The position numbers were made by a program, and so were the translations under genes. Shown one piece after another: positions 44,454 through 53,156 of a DNA stretch of 64,000 nucleotides (its first letter is position 1; the number at the start of each line of letters is the position of its first letter). The DNA is from Microbulbifer litoralis (GTDB lineage Bacteria; Pseudomonadota; Gammaproteobacteria; Pseudomonadales; Cellvibrionaceae). Below the pieces are notes generated by a model. That model had not been told where the DNA came from. It worked only from the letters and a program-made list of their open reading frames with translations, and ran no database searches. The DNA lies in contig NZ_JALKCV010000003.1 of NCBI RefSeq assembly GCF_023634065.1, positions 248,001 to 312,000 of the forward strand, written 5' to 3'.

Positions 44454-44896
44454 CAGGCCACCCCCAGTTTCTGCAGCAGCACCGGCGGCGACGCGAACAG
44501 CATTTCCTCGCTGCGCATATCTACCGCCACCTGCACCGTGTGTCCTCGGGTCAGGCGTTTGCCAGTGTCGCGGTCGCGTACCTGGTAATCGATCTTGAAA
44601 CGGTTTTCGTACTCGCTCACTTGTGCCCGCACCACTACCCATTGCTGGAAACACAGTGGCTGCGCGTAGCGGATGCGCAGGTCGATCACCGGCCAGGCGT
44701 AACCGGAATCGCGCATCTGCGAATAGTTATAGTCGAGCCGGTCGAACAGCGCGCAACGCGCAATCTCGAAATACTTGGCGTAGTGGCCATGCCAGGCGAT
44801 GGCCATCATATCCACATCGTGAAACGGGACTTGCAGTTCGATTTCGGCAGCCCAGTTTTCCGGTAGGTCTTTTTTAGTCGGCACGATACAGCTCAC
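44453..44896 (-). CDS. apeK: APE cluster acyl-CoA/ACP thioesterase (4-hydroxybenzoyl-CoA thioesterase-like)
   Basis: 147-residue hotdog thioesterase. The active-site Asp block is VPFHDVDMMAIAWHGHYAKYFE, typical of YbgC/4HBT enzymes. It may release the aryl polyene chain from the ACP or edit starter units. It starts 3 bp after the ammonia-lyase stop and runs directly into the LolA-like gene. Confidence 0.9.
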   Translation of the reverse strand: MSCIVPTKKDLPENWAAEIELQVPFHDVDMMAIAWHGHYAKYFEIARCALFDRLDYNYSQMRDSGYAWPVIDLRIRYAQPLCFQQWVVVRAQVSEYENRFKIDYQVRDRDTGKRLTRGHTVQVAVDMRSEEMLFASPPVLLQKLGVA

Positions 44897-44899
44897 TTT

Positions 44900-46462
44900 T
44901 TACTGTTCGGGATACAGACGCCAGTGGCGCTGCTGAATCAATTGCACAAAATTCCGCAGGTCGCCTTCCAGTTCCCGATCCTGCTCCAGCAAGTCGAAAT
45001 TATCGGCAATCTGCCTGATGCTGGCGCTAATGGCCGAGGACAGATTTTCCTCCTGCAGTTCGCCCTCGCGCAGGCGAAGCTGCACGCCCTGCCAGGCCAT
45101 CATCAGCGCCGCGGCCGCTACCTGTTCAGTCAATTGCAGCACGCGCATGCAGTCGCGCGCGGCAATGGTGCCCATGCTGACCTTATCCTGGTTGTGGCAC
45201 TCGGTGGAGCGGGAAAAAACACTGGCCGGCATCGTCTGTTTCAGCGCTTCCGCAGTCCAGGCGCTGGCCCCAATTTGCACCGCCTTGAAACCGTGGTTGA
45301 GCGGGCGGCGCTCGCCGCTGGCACCGGTCAGGTTAGCCGGCAGGCCGTTATTGAATTTCACATCCGCCAGTTGGGCGATCTGGCGATCGAGCAGGTCGGC
45401 GAGATTGGCCACGGCGTTTTTCAGGCTGTCCATGGCGAAGGCGATATGACCGCCGTAAAAGTGGCCCCCGTGCAGCACCTGCTCGTGCTCGCCGTCGATG
45501 ATCGGGTTGTCATTGGCGCTGTTCAGTTCGTTCTCGATAAACTGGCGCAGCCACGGCAGCGAGTCCTGCACTACACCGATCACATGCGGGGCGCAGCGCA
45601 GGGAATAGCGGTCCTGCAGCCGGTTGCTCTGGCGCGGCGCCTCGCCCGCATTCAGATCGTCGTGGATCCAGCGGGCGATTCGATTCTGTCCCGGATGCGG
45701 CTTGACCGCGAACAGGTGCGCATCGAAATGATAGGCATTGCCCTGCAGGGCAACGCTGGTCAGGGAGGTGATGCGCGCGCTCAGCTGGCTCAGGTATTCC
45801 GCGCGGCTGTAGGCCATGCAGGCGAGGCCTGTCATGGCGGCGGTGCCGTTCATGATCGCCAACCCCTCTTTGGGTCGCAGTTTCAGCGGCTCAATGCGCA
45901 ATTCGTCGAACACCTCGGCGGTGTCACGCTGCTCGCCGTGATACCAGACCCGACGCTCGCCGGCGAGCACGGCGGCCACATAAGACAGCGGCGTCAGGTC
46001 GCCGCTGGCACCCACCGATCCCTCCTGCGGAATCACCGGAATCACATCCTGCTGCAACAGCCGCGTCAATTGCTGCAGCAACTCGTAGCGTACGCCGGAA
46101 CTGCCGCGAGCCAGACTGGCCAGACGCGCGCCGACGATGGCGCGGCTCTGTTCAATACTGAACACCTCACCCAGGCCGCAGCCGTGGAAGGTGTAGAGAT
46201 GGCGCGGCAGATCTTCCACCAGCTCGCCGGGAATATTGACCGTGCAGGAATCACCATAGCCGGTGGTGACACCGTAAATGACTCCCTCCTGCTGCCACAA
46301 TCGATCGAGAAATTCGACACCGCGATGGATGCGCGCGATGAAGGACTCATCGTCGGACAGGCGCACCTGGGCGCGACCGCGAGCAATGTCGTTGATCTGC
46401 GCAATCGTCAGTTCGCTGCCGTCGAAGACGACCGGTATGCGCTGTAACACTGCGGTATTCAT
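44900..46462 (-). CDS. MIO-type aromatic amino acid ammonia-lyase (HAL/TAL/PAL family)
   Basis: 520 residues. The MIO cofactor triad Ala152-Ser153-Gly154 lies in GSVGASGDLTPLSYVA. Substrate-loop region YGVTTGYGDSC and the selectivity pair Phe92-His93 (TFHGCGLG) are visible. In APE clusters such enzymes deaminate tyrosine or phenylalanine to give the cinnamoyl-type aryl starter; the His suggests a polar ring substrate, but this is inference. The start at 46462 overlaps the acyltransferase stop by 4 nt. Confidence 0.92.
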   Translation of the reverse strand: MNTAVLQRIPVVFDGSELTIAQINDIARGRAQVRLSDDESFIARIHRGVEFLDRLWQQEGVIYGVTTGYGDSCTVNIPGELVEDLPRHLYTFHGCGLGEVFSIEQSRAIVGARLASLARGSSGVRYELLQQLTRLLQQDVIPVIPQEGSVGASGDLTPLSYVAAVLAGERRVWYHGEQRDTAEVFDELRIEPLKLRPKEGLAIMNGTAAMTGLACMAYSRAEYLSQLSARITSLTSVALQGNAYHFDAHLFAVKPHPGQNRIARWIHDDLNAGEAPRQSNRLQDRYSLRCAPHVIGVVQDSLPWLRQFIENELNSANDNPIIDGEHEQVLHGGHFYGGHIAFAMDSLKNAVANLADLLDRQIAQLADVKFNNGLPANLTGASGERRPLNHGFKAVQIGASAWTAEALKQTMPASVFSRSTECHNQDKVSMGTIAARDCMRVLQLTEQVAAAALMMAWQGVQLRLREGELQEENLSSAISASIRQIADNFDLLEQDRELEGDLRNFVQLIQQRHWRLYPEQ

Positions 46463-47382
46463 GCTTGTTGATTCCAGAACGGATAGAAGTTGTACCACTG
46501 CAGCGGAGCCAGGCGGCAGTAATATTCAAGTCGCGCGGCGAAGTCCGCCACCAGTTCGCGGATATGGCTCTCGCGGTCACCACGTTTCATCTGCACCCGA
46601 TCGCAGAGCTTTTCCATATAAATATCGTAGCCGTCGGCGCTGCGCAGACAGAAAAGCGTGTACACCGGGCATTTGAGCAACGCCGCGAGAATATAGGGCC
46701 CCTGCGGGAAGGGCGCCGGGCGACCGAAGAACTGCGCCTCGCAGGTGCGCCCCTGGGAATTGACCGGGGTGCGGTCGCCAACGATCACGACCAGCTCGCC
46801 ATCGTCCACCGCTTCCGACAACTGCATCGCCAGTGTCGGCGTCACCTCGGTCACCTGGATCAGGCGCACCTGGCTCTTCGGGTTGAGCATCTGCATCATG
46901 CGATTGAATTTTTTCGCGTGCTTGGTATGCACCAGGACATTGACTCGCACATCCGTCAGGCTACCCAGCGCGCGGCAGACTTCCAGGTTGCCCAGATGGG
47001 AACCGATCAGCACGCCTCCCTGGCCGCTACTGGCCAGCTGGTGCAGGAAGGCGCGCTCGGGGAAATTTACCTGGCTGGCCGGAATACCCACGAACCAGGC
47101 CTCGAGTTTTTCCCGCGCGCTGTTGGCAAAATTCAGGAAGATGCGGAAACCGGTAATCCAGTCGGCTTTTATCTTTTCCCGTGGATAGCGCTCGGCAAAA
47201 AAACGCAGGTACTGGTGAGTGGCACGGCGACCGCTGCGGTTTTTCAGGTAGTAGCAGAACACCACCGGGTAGACCGCAATCTTGAAGGCAATGGGCCCCA
47301 GGCGGTGGTGCAGCCAGAACAGGAAGCGGATGCCGATAAAAAAACCCTGCTCCCGGTAGCGCGACCAGTGAAGACTGTTCAT
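46459..47382 (-). CDS. APE cluster LpxL/HtrB-type acyltransferase
   Basis: 307 residues. The HX4E motif of lysophospholipid/lauroyl acyltransferases is in GVLIGSHLGNLEVCRALG. VGDRTPV and an N-terminal membrane-associated helix (LGPIAFKIAVYPVVFCYYL) fit the family. In other APE clusters this domain and the adjacent GT2 are thought to build the lipid tail of the product. The two functions are separate genes here. 4-nt overlaps on both sides. Confidence 0.88.
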   Translation of the reverse strand: MNSLHWSRYREQGFFIGIRFLFWLHHRLGPIAFKIAVYPVVFCYYLKNRSGRRATHQYLRFFAERYPREKIKADWITGFRIFLNFANSAREKLEAWFVGIPASQVNFPERAFLHQLASSGQGGVLIGSHLGNLEVCRALGSLTDVRVNVLVHTKHAKKFNRMMQMLNPKSQVRLIQVTEVTPTLAMQLSEAVDDGELVVIVGDRTPVNSQGRTCEAQFFGRPAPFPQGPYILAALLKCPVYTLFCLRSADGYDIYMEKLCDRVQMKRGDRESHIRELVADFAARLEYYCRLAPLQWYNFYPFWNQQA

Positions 47383-48119
47383 AGCGCCGCCTTCGGTTTC
47401 AAACGGCGCAGCTGTCGTACCAACATACCGAAGAACAGGCGGGTGTGCATGGCGGATATCAGTATATTGTCCTGCAGACCCCGGAAGTGCGAAACACCGT
47501 CCGTCGGATAGCGGACCTGTACCGGCAACTGCACCAGCGGTTCACCGCGCCAGTGCCAGCGCACCAGCACTTCCGGATCAAAATCCATACGGTCGCCGGT
47601 AAATTCCTCATCGAGCAGGGCCACTGCCGCAGCCAACGGGTAGCAGCGCAATCCGCACATGGAATCCCTGATTTCCAACGACAGGGTATTGATCCAAACC
47701 CATACATGGGTCAGGTAACGGCCCAGAAGCCGCGCCACGGGTACCGATTCGTCGTAGACCGGGTAGCCGCAGATAAGCGCCTCCGGCCGCGCCTTGCAGT
47801 GTTGTAGGAATTGCGGAATATCCGCCGGGTTGTGCTGGCCGTCCGCATCCACCTGGATGCCGTGGCTGAACCCCAGCTCACGCGCGGCGCGCAGCCCGGT
47901 CTTGACCGCGGCACCCTTACCGCCGTTCTGCTCACGCACTACCAGATGCAACCACTCCGATTGCTCGCCTGCCAGATGTTCCAGTTCCGTGCGGCAGGAA
48001 ATGTCGCTGCCATCATCTACCAGCACGCAGGGCAGGCCAAATTCGCGCAGCGATGCAACGGTGCCAGTAATAGCATCCTCGTGGTTATAGACCGGGATAA
48101 CGAAACAGGGTTTAGCCAT
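47379..48119 (-). CDS. APE cluster family 2 glycosyltransferase
   Basis: 246 residues. The GT2 motifs PCFVIPVYNHEDAI, VLVDDGSD and VDADGQH (DxD) are present, with GDRMDFDPEVLVRW near the acceptor region. It would transfer a sugar to a lipid-linked intermediate. The ATG at 48119 overlaps the ligase stop by 8 nt; a longer in-frame start at 48161 is not supported. Confidence 0.9.
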   Translation of the reverse strand: MAKPCFVIPVYNHEDAITGTVASLREFGLPCVLVDDGSDISCRTELEHLAGEQSEWLHLVVREQNGGKGAAVKTGLRAARELGFSHGIQVDADGQHNPADIPQFLQHCKARPEALICGYPVYDESVPVARLLGRYLTHVWVWINTLSLEIRDSMCGLRCYPLAAAVALLDEEFTGDRMDFDPEVLVRWHWRGEPLVQLPVQVRYPTDGVSHFRGLQDNILISAMHTRLFFGMLVRQLRRLKPKAAL

Positions 48120-49821
48120 GATCGAAACACAATTTACCACTACTGTACTCGCCCACCTCATTGTCCGGGCAATGGAAGCGGAATTTCAGTTTGTTTTTCT
48201 CAATATCAAATTCAAGCTCCAGTACTGCATTCTCACCGGGCCTCAGCAGCTGCTTGAATTTGATTACCTCCATTGAGGAGAAACGGCCACCCAGCCCCAG
48301 TAGCTCACGCCCGTAGTGCATGGCCCAGTCGATCTGTACCACGCCCGGCACCACTGGTGCGTCCTCAAAATGACCGGGCAGGCATGGCAGGTCCGCGGGA
48401 ATCTGTATTTCCACTCGCACGTTTTGTTCCGCCATCTCGCGTTTTATTACCCGCGGCAGCATTCTCACCGGCGTGGCATCAAACAATTGCATCAGCAATT
48501 CTCTCGGGCTCTTGCCCTGTTGATTCTTCGGTATGGCGTCGACAAAACGCCACAGGCGCGGAAGTGCCACGCCGTCCAGATCCGGGGCGAGGAGGGCCCG
48601 CAGCGCGCGCACCAGTTGCCCCCTGCCCCGCAGCATTAATATTTCGCGGCCGGACGCGCTCAGCGCCACTACCGCCGCCAGGCCCTGGCGCCCACGTTTC
48701 ACCGTTAGGGTCCGCGCGTCGACTATCCACTCGCTGGTCATGAGCAGCGATTCAACCTGCGATAACGAAACCCGCTTTTCTTCGATCTTCACGATACGAT
48801 CAGCACGGCCCAACAGCCGGAAGCGACCGTCCACATCTACCTTTATCCGATCCTGACCAGAGAATACCTCTGGTAGCCATGGCGAATTCACGCGCAACAG
48901 GTCGTCACTGTCGGCCGACACCTGCACCCGCGCGAGCGGTTGCCAACGCGCGTCCTCTATCTGCTGGCGCCAGGCGATACCACCGGTTTCCGTGCTGCCA
49001 TAAATTTCCAGCGGCGCCTTGCCACTGAGCTCTTCCACCGCCCGCGCGTCTTCGGGCGCCAGGGGGCCACCGGATGAGAAAATACCGTGTAACGAGTGGC
49101 CCAGGTACCAGGGCCAGCTGTCGATACGACGGCTCAGTTGCGCCGGGCTCGCAATCCACAATGCCGGCGCAAATTGTTTCGCATCGCGCAGCAGCGCAGC
49201 TACGTCCCTATAGGTCTTGCCGACAAATGGCCGCCCGCTGTAGAGCGGCCACAGCACCTTGAACAGCAAGCCGTAAATATGCTGGTGGCTCACGGTGGCC
49301 AGTGTCGTCGTCCGCTCCGCCAAAGCGCCCCAGAGCTGCTGCTGCGTCTCTATTTCCGTGAGCAGTTGCGTCAAAGTTTTGTTCACCCGCTGCGGCTCGC
49401 CGCTACTGCCAGAGGTAAACAATTGAATACTACCGCTGAACTCGCACAGTTCGGCGCTGTCTTTATGTTCCGGCAGCAAAGCTTCCGGAGCCCGAATGTC
49501 GCGTTCAGGACTACAGATTTCCCAGTTTCCGAGCCACAGGGAAACATCGCCGATGTGTTCCATCGTACTGCGCTTATTGTTGGCCGGAATCACCACTTGG
49601 GCGCCGCAGGCCAATGCCGCAAACAGCAATAGCGAAAACTCATAACTGTCGTCGCAGTAGAGTGCCACGCGCGCCGATGGCAAGCGGACCAGGCGCGCGC
49701 GCAGCGCGGCACTGGTCGCCGCCAGCCGGCGCCGGAATTTGGCGAAGCTCACCGGCCCAGTACGCGCATGGCATACCAGATCGGATCCCTCGCGATAACC
49801 GAACACCTCGTCAAACAGCAT
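48112..49821 (-). CDS. apeH: AMP-forming acyl ligase fused to hotdog dehydratase (ApeH-ApeI)
   Basis: 569 residues. Residues about 1-440 form an ANL ligase: LFTSGSSGEPQRV, IYGSTETGG, GRFRLLGRADRIVKIEEKRVSL. Residues 460-569 form a FabA/ApeI-like dehydratase (CLPGHFEDAPVVPGVVQIDW). In separate-gene systems ApeH activates the aryl acid and ApeI dehydrates with ApeP. The ATG at 49821 is preferred over an upstream GTG at 49878 that would overlap the previous gene by 68 nt. Confidence 0.9.
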   Translation of the reverse strand: MLFDEVFGYREGSDLVCHARTGPVSFAKFRRRLAATSAALRARLVRLPSARVALYCDDSYEFSLLLFAALACGAQVVIPANNKRSTMEHIGDVSLWLGNWEICSPERDIRAPEALLPEHKDSAELCEFSGSIQLFTSGSSGEPQRVNKTLTQLLTEIETQQQLWGALAERTTTLATVSHQHIYGLLFKVLWPLYSGRPFVGKTYRDVAALLRDAKQFAPALWIASPAQLSRRIDSWPWYLGHSLHGIFSSGGPLAPEDARAVEELSGKAPLEIYGSTETGGIAWRQQIEDARWQPLARVQVSADSDDLLRVNSPWLPEVFSGQDRIKVDVDGRFRLLGRADRIVKIEEKRVSLSQVESLLMTSEWIVDARTLTVKRGRQGLAAVVALSASGREILMLRGRGQLVRALRALLAPDLDGVALPRLWRFVDAIPKNQQGKSPRELLMQLFDATPVRMLPRVIKREMAEQNVRVEIQIPADLPCLPGHFEDAPVVPGVVQIDWAMHYGRELLGLGGRFSSMEVIKFKQLLRPGENAVLELEFDIEKNKLKFRFHCPDNEVGEYSSGKLCFDHG

Positions 49822-50389
49822 CAGTCTCGGCCCCTGCGGCAATCCGGCCGCGTAGTCGGCGGCGCAACAGCCATTCACCGGCCAACAGCAGCCCCATCAG
49901 GGTGTAGGAGACGAGGCCGTTGTACAGTGTCCATAGCCGCATATCACCGTGCAGCACCGTGGCCGCGGCCAGGCTCCCATTGAGCACAAAAAAAACGCAC
50001 CAGACTTGAGTAACCCGTCGGGTGTAAGCCACGCCTTCAGGGGGCAGGTCGGGTTCACGCAGGCGCGCCAGGCGCTCTATCACCGTCTGTGGCTGGCGCA
50101 GGCTGTAGGCAAACACAGTCAGCAGAATCCCATTACACAACACCGGGTACCAGAGCAATCCACTACTGTCGCCACGCAGCCAGGACAATGCCGCCACTAT
50201 CGCCAACGCGGCAGCCACCAGCTTCGCACCGATTTTTCCGTTGTTTCCACCGACAAGCAGGCGCAAGCAAGCAATGGCCAGCAACAGGCACAGCAGGCTT
50301 TCCAGGGACAGGTACTGGATACCGAAATAGACCGCCAGCGGATAAAGCGCAACGATCAGGGCCAGTATCAACTGCGCCAACCTGCTCAC
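49811..50389 (-). CDS. APE cluster integral membrane protein (COG4648-like)
   Basis: 192 residues from a GTG overlapping the apeF stop. About five to six hydrophobic segments (LAQLILALIVALYPLAVYFG, LLCLLLAIACLRLLV, YPVLCNGILLTVFAYSL). This small membrane protein sits between the ACP and ligase genes in APE clusters generally. No catalytic motif visible. Confidence 0.82.
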   Translation of the reverse strand: MSRLAQLILALIVALYPLAVYFGIQYLSLESLLCLLLAIACLRLLVGGNNGKIGAKLVAAALAIVAALSWLRGDSSGLLWYPVLCNGILLTVFAYSLRQPQTVIERLARLREPDLPPEGVAYTRRVTQVWCVFFVLNGSLAAATVLHGDMRLWTLYNGLVSYTLMGLLLAGEWLLRRRLRGRIAAGAETDAV

Positions 50390-50643
50390 TGCTCAGCCAT
50401 TACCTTTTCGATGGCATCGACAACATGGCCGACGGTGCGAACACTCTTGAACTCCTCTGGGGCAATTTTTTTGCCAGTCAACTCTTTCAGGCGCACGATA
50501 AGATCTACCGCATCGATACTGTCGATATCCAGGTCATCGGAAAGGTGTGCATCCTGAGTGACATCCGCCGCATCCACTTCGAACATCTCGACCAGTATAT
50601 CGGTCAGCTCCGACAGGATCTCTTCTCTGTTATTTAACATCAT
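50386..50643 (-). CDS. apeF: APE acyl carrier protein 2
   Basis: 85 residues. The phosphopantetheine attachment Ser42 is in LDIDSIDAVDLIV. Helical ACP pattern throughout. The ATG at 50643 (or 50640, immediately adjacent ATG) follows a GAGAG site; the TTG at 50655 is not chosen. It carries the growing chain. Confidence 0.9.
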   Translation of the reverse strand: MMLNNREEILSELTDILVEMFEVDAADVTQDAHLSDDLDIDSIDAVDLIVRLKELTGKKIAPEEFKSVRTVGHVVDAIEKVMAEQ

Positions 50644-50651
50644 TGCTTCTC

Positions 50652-50909
50652 TCAACCGCGACTTTCGGCCACAAAGCGGGCCAGGTTGTCGACGCTGGCA
50701 AAGTGGGTTTTGGTTGTCTCGCTCTCGGCGTCGATGGAAATATTGTATTTTTTCTGCAGGGCCAGACCCAGCTCCAGCGCATCAATGGAATCCAGACCGA
50801 GGCCCTCGCCAAATAGGGGTTCGTCAGACTGGATTTCCTCAGGAGTAATATCCTCCAGATTCAACACTTCGATAATCAGATCTTTCAGTTCTTTTACCAG
50901 CTCGCTCAC
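50652..50909 (-). CDS. apeE: APE acyl carrier protein 1
   Basis: 85 residues from GTG 50909, 8 nt after a GAGGAG site and overlapping the previous stop (GTGA). The phosphopantetheine Ser41 is in GLGLDSIDALELGL. Two ACPs in tandem are a hallmark of APE clusters. Confidence 0.9.
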   Translation of the reverse strand: MSELVKELKDLIIEVLNLEDITPEEIQSDEPLFGEGLGLDSIDALELGLALQKKYNISIDAESETTKTHFASVDNLARFVAESRG

Positions 50910-51688
50910 GCGACACACTCCTCAGTAAAAAAAGCTTTCAATTTGTGGGTTATTTCCCGGGCCGCCAGCGGAGATTCTTCGACACCCCCCAGCTGTAACA
51001 GGTTATCGGCATTTGCGATATCAAATTGAAAGTGCGGTCGGGACAGCGGGATGCTGTACCAGGGAATATTTTTCATCAGCATTGGCGGATTGCAGCGAAT
51101 GGTGACCAGGGTCGGCTTCACGCCTGCACGCAGCGCCATATAGGCGGCGCCGCGCTGAAACCTGAAGGGCCGCCCGGGAACCGAGCGCGTACCCTCGGGG
51201 AATAGCACCACCGATTCACCGTTTTGCAGGGACCTTGCAGCCAGCTCGATGATGCGCTCGGGGTCGTCGTTGGGGATATAGTCGGCGGTGGTCACCGCGC
51301 CGCGCATAAACGGGTTGCGGAACAGGCTCGCCTTCACAATGCAATTGGCATTCGGAATACGGGAAATCAGGAACACCACGTCGATCAGCGACGGATGATT
51401 GGCCAGCACCAGCTGGCCCGGGCGGCGCAACCGCGCTTCGTCGCGGAAGCCGTAGGTGTAGATCCCGGTGACGTGCATAAAGCCGATAAACGTGCGGAAG
51501 GTATGGTGGATCAGCAAACGTGCCCTGCGCTTACGCACTTCCGGGTCGCGATAAATTAGCTTCAGGGGAGGAAACAGGACAAAGCGCAGCACCAACCCAC
51601 CGAGGCCAAACAGGCTGAAGGCCGCGGCCGTCGCCAGCAGTCGCAGCCAGTAATAATCGCGACGCGAAGGGGAGTTCTCAGTCGCCAT
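50906..51688 (-). CDS. APE cluster PlsC-type acyltransferase
   Basis: 260 residues. HX4D motif in ANHPSLID, then VLFPEGTRSVPGRPFRFQRG, both typical of 1-acylglycerol-3-phosphate acyltransferases. An N-terminal membrane helix (LLATAAAFSLFGLGGLVLRF). It probably esterifies the lipid part of the APE product. The ATG at 51688 overlaps apeC by 11 nt. Confidence 0.9.
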   Translation of the reverse strand: MATENSPSRRDYYWLRLLATAAAFSLFGLGGLVLRFVLFPPLKLIYRDPEVRKRRARLLIHHTFRTFIGFMHVTGIYTYGFRDEARLRRPGQLVLANHPSLIDVVFLISRIPNANCIVKASLFRNPFMRGAVTTADYIPNDDPERIIELAARSLQNGESVVLFPEGTRSVPGRPFRFQRGAAYMALRAGVKPTLVTIRCNPPMLMKNIPWYSIPLSRPHFQFDIANADNLLQLGGVEESPLAAREITHKLKAFFTEECVA

Positions 51689-52409
51689 GGATGCACAGCT
51701 CCCGGTTCCGACCGACGGGCACACGGCCGGTTTCGTCCACCAGCGCTGCGATCAGGGGCAACTGGTAGCCGGGCTCGTCAAATGCCGACGGCGACTGGAC
51801 CCCGGCTCTGTATTCGATGGAAGCCCGGAAACCCGCGACATCCCCATCGGCCGCAGACAGGTACAGTGCCGTCGCACAGATATACTGTGGGCTGCAGGCG
51901 CTGGACAGATACATTTCCGGCAGCGGTTCCTCGCAGAACAGTAAAACCAGCTCCCGCGTACCTTCCGCCAGCATACCGGCGGCCTCGAGAAGACCGGCCT
52001 GCAGCGGATAGTCGCCACCTGCCAGCGCCAGTGTCGGCGACTGTATCCCGCAGAGGATCGATAGTTGTCCGGCGATGGCGTTATGTACCGAAAGACCGAA
52101 TGCGGTCGGCGACAATGGCTGCCCCGCTGCCACATCGCACAACAGAGAGTAGGTCCGCTGCGCCTCACCGTGTGTGGAACAGCACACCAGGGGGATATCG
52201 CGGTCCCGGACCAAGGGGTAGGCGGTGGCAGAAGCGGCCTTGGCCAGCGGGCTCAGACGACGCCGTTGCATGGCCGGCAAGAACGACACATCGGGCTGGC
52301 CGACATCCGCTACGCTAGCTTCACCGCGGCGCCAGCGCAGCCAGTCTGACGAGTCACCAAGCCCCGGCGCCCACGCCCGCCAGGCAGAGATAACAAAATC
52401 AATAGACAC
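51678..52409 (-). CDS. apeC: APE chain-length-factor-like ketosynthase domain protein
   Basis: 243 residues, Ketoacyl-synt_2 type: a half-length ketosynthase fold without catalytic Cys (GLSVHNAIAGQLSILCGIQSP block). In characterised APE systems ApeC pairs with ApeO as chain-length factor. It is the first gene of the 17-gene operon and starts at a GTG with no strong ribosome site visible. Its promoter lies in 52410-52706. Confidence 0.87.
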   Translation of the reverse strand: MSIDFVISAWRAWAPGLGDSSDWLRWRRGEASVADVGQPDVSFLPAMQRRRLSPLAKAASATAYPLVRDRDIPLVCCSTHGEAQRTYSLLCDVAAGQPLSPTAFGLSVHNAIAGQLSILCGIQSPTLALAGGDYPLQAGLLEAAGMLAEGTRELVLLFCEEPLPEMYLSSACSPQYICATALYLSAADGDVAGFRASIEYRAGVQSPSAFDEPGYQLPLIAALVDETGRVPVGRNRELCIHGD

Positions 52410-52706
52410 CGATGATTATGGGAACAGACCCCATACCCCCCCAAAATATATAGACTTCGCCGGCGGCCACCCATGGCTCTAACTGTCTACGGCCATTTTG
52501 GGCCCCCAGCCGGCCGGCGAGTTAAGACTGGAAATGGTACACAAACTGATCAATTTCTGCCAGCGAAACGATTGTGAGAACCGCCCATCCAGCAGTCGGC
52601 TTCCGCCGCAGTGGCGGCTTGCGTATTATCGTCGGCAGCTTCCGTCAGCGCGGCAGCCGAATCGAAAGGAAATTCCCGGGATAGATCCCTACCAAGGAGT
52701 CACGAA
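52410..52706. promoter_or_regulatory. Divergent promoter region of the APE operon
   Basis: About 297 bp between divergent genes, including an AT-rich stretch at 52440-52452 (AAAATATATAG), which on the minus strand could be a -10 region about 35 nt before the apeC start. A small hairpin CCGCCGCAGTGGCGG lies near 52600. No confident -35 or regulator site could be chosen. Confidence 0.4.
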
Positions 52707-53150
52707 ATGCCAAAGAAAGTACCCGCCTGTCTGTTCGCAGCACTGTTGCTGATGACGGCGGTTGCCGCCGAGGCCCGCGACACCCGCCATATACTTGCAA
52801 TAGAACAGGCCATGGCGACGGCGGATGCCCGCGCAAAGCTGGATGGGGACATACAGTTCCTGTTCGGGAAAAGCGCGAGCGCTGATATCGCGCAGAGTCA
52901 CGGCGAATTCACGGCCAACCGCAAGACCAATGCGTTCAACAAATCGGATACCGAAGCCTGCAACTGGGTGTTCCTGTCGGCAATGCTGGCCTTGCAGGAG
53001 CGGGCACGCAAAGAGGGCGGCAATGCGGTGATTAATATCCGCAGCTTCTACAAGAAGCACGAAATCGACAGCAGCAACGAGTTCGAATGCGGTGCCGGCG
53101 CACTGATCGCCGGAGTGGCGCTCAAGGGTGAAGTGGTCACCCTGAAATAA
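52707..53150 (+). CDS. Secreted YbjQ-like/'excinuclease ATPase subunit'-annotated small protein
   Basis: 147 residues with AAGGAGT 7 nt upstream of ATG 52707. Signal peptide MPKKVPACLFAALLLMTAVA. The mature part with KEGGNAVINIRSFYKKHEID and FECGAGALIAGVALKGEVV resembles small secreted proteins that databases often mislabel as excinuclease subunits. It has no ATPase motif. It is divergent from the APE operon and upstream of the PPTase gene (6-bp gap). Function unknown. Confidence 0.8.
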   Translation: MPKKVPACLFAALLLMTAVAAEARDTRHILAIEQAMATADARAKLDGDIQFLFGKSASADIAQSHGEFTANRKTNAFNKSDTEACNWVFLSAMLALQERARKEGGNAVINIRSFYKKHEIDSSNEFECGAGALIAGVALKGEVVTLK

Positions 53151-53156
53151 ACTCCC

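Noticed and set aside
44924-46447. 507-residue open frame on the + strand
   Set aside because: Shadow of the ammonia-lyase, which has an intact MIO motif on the minus strand.
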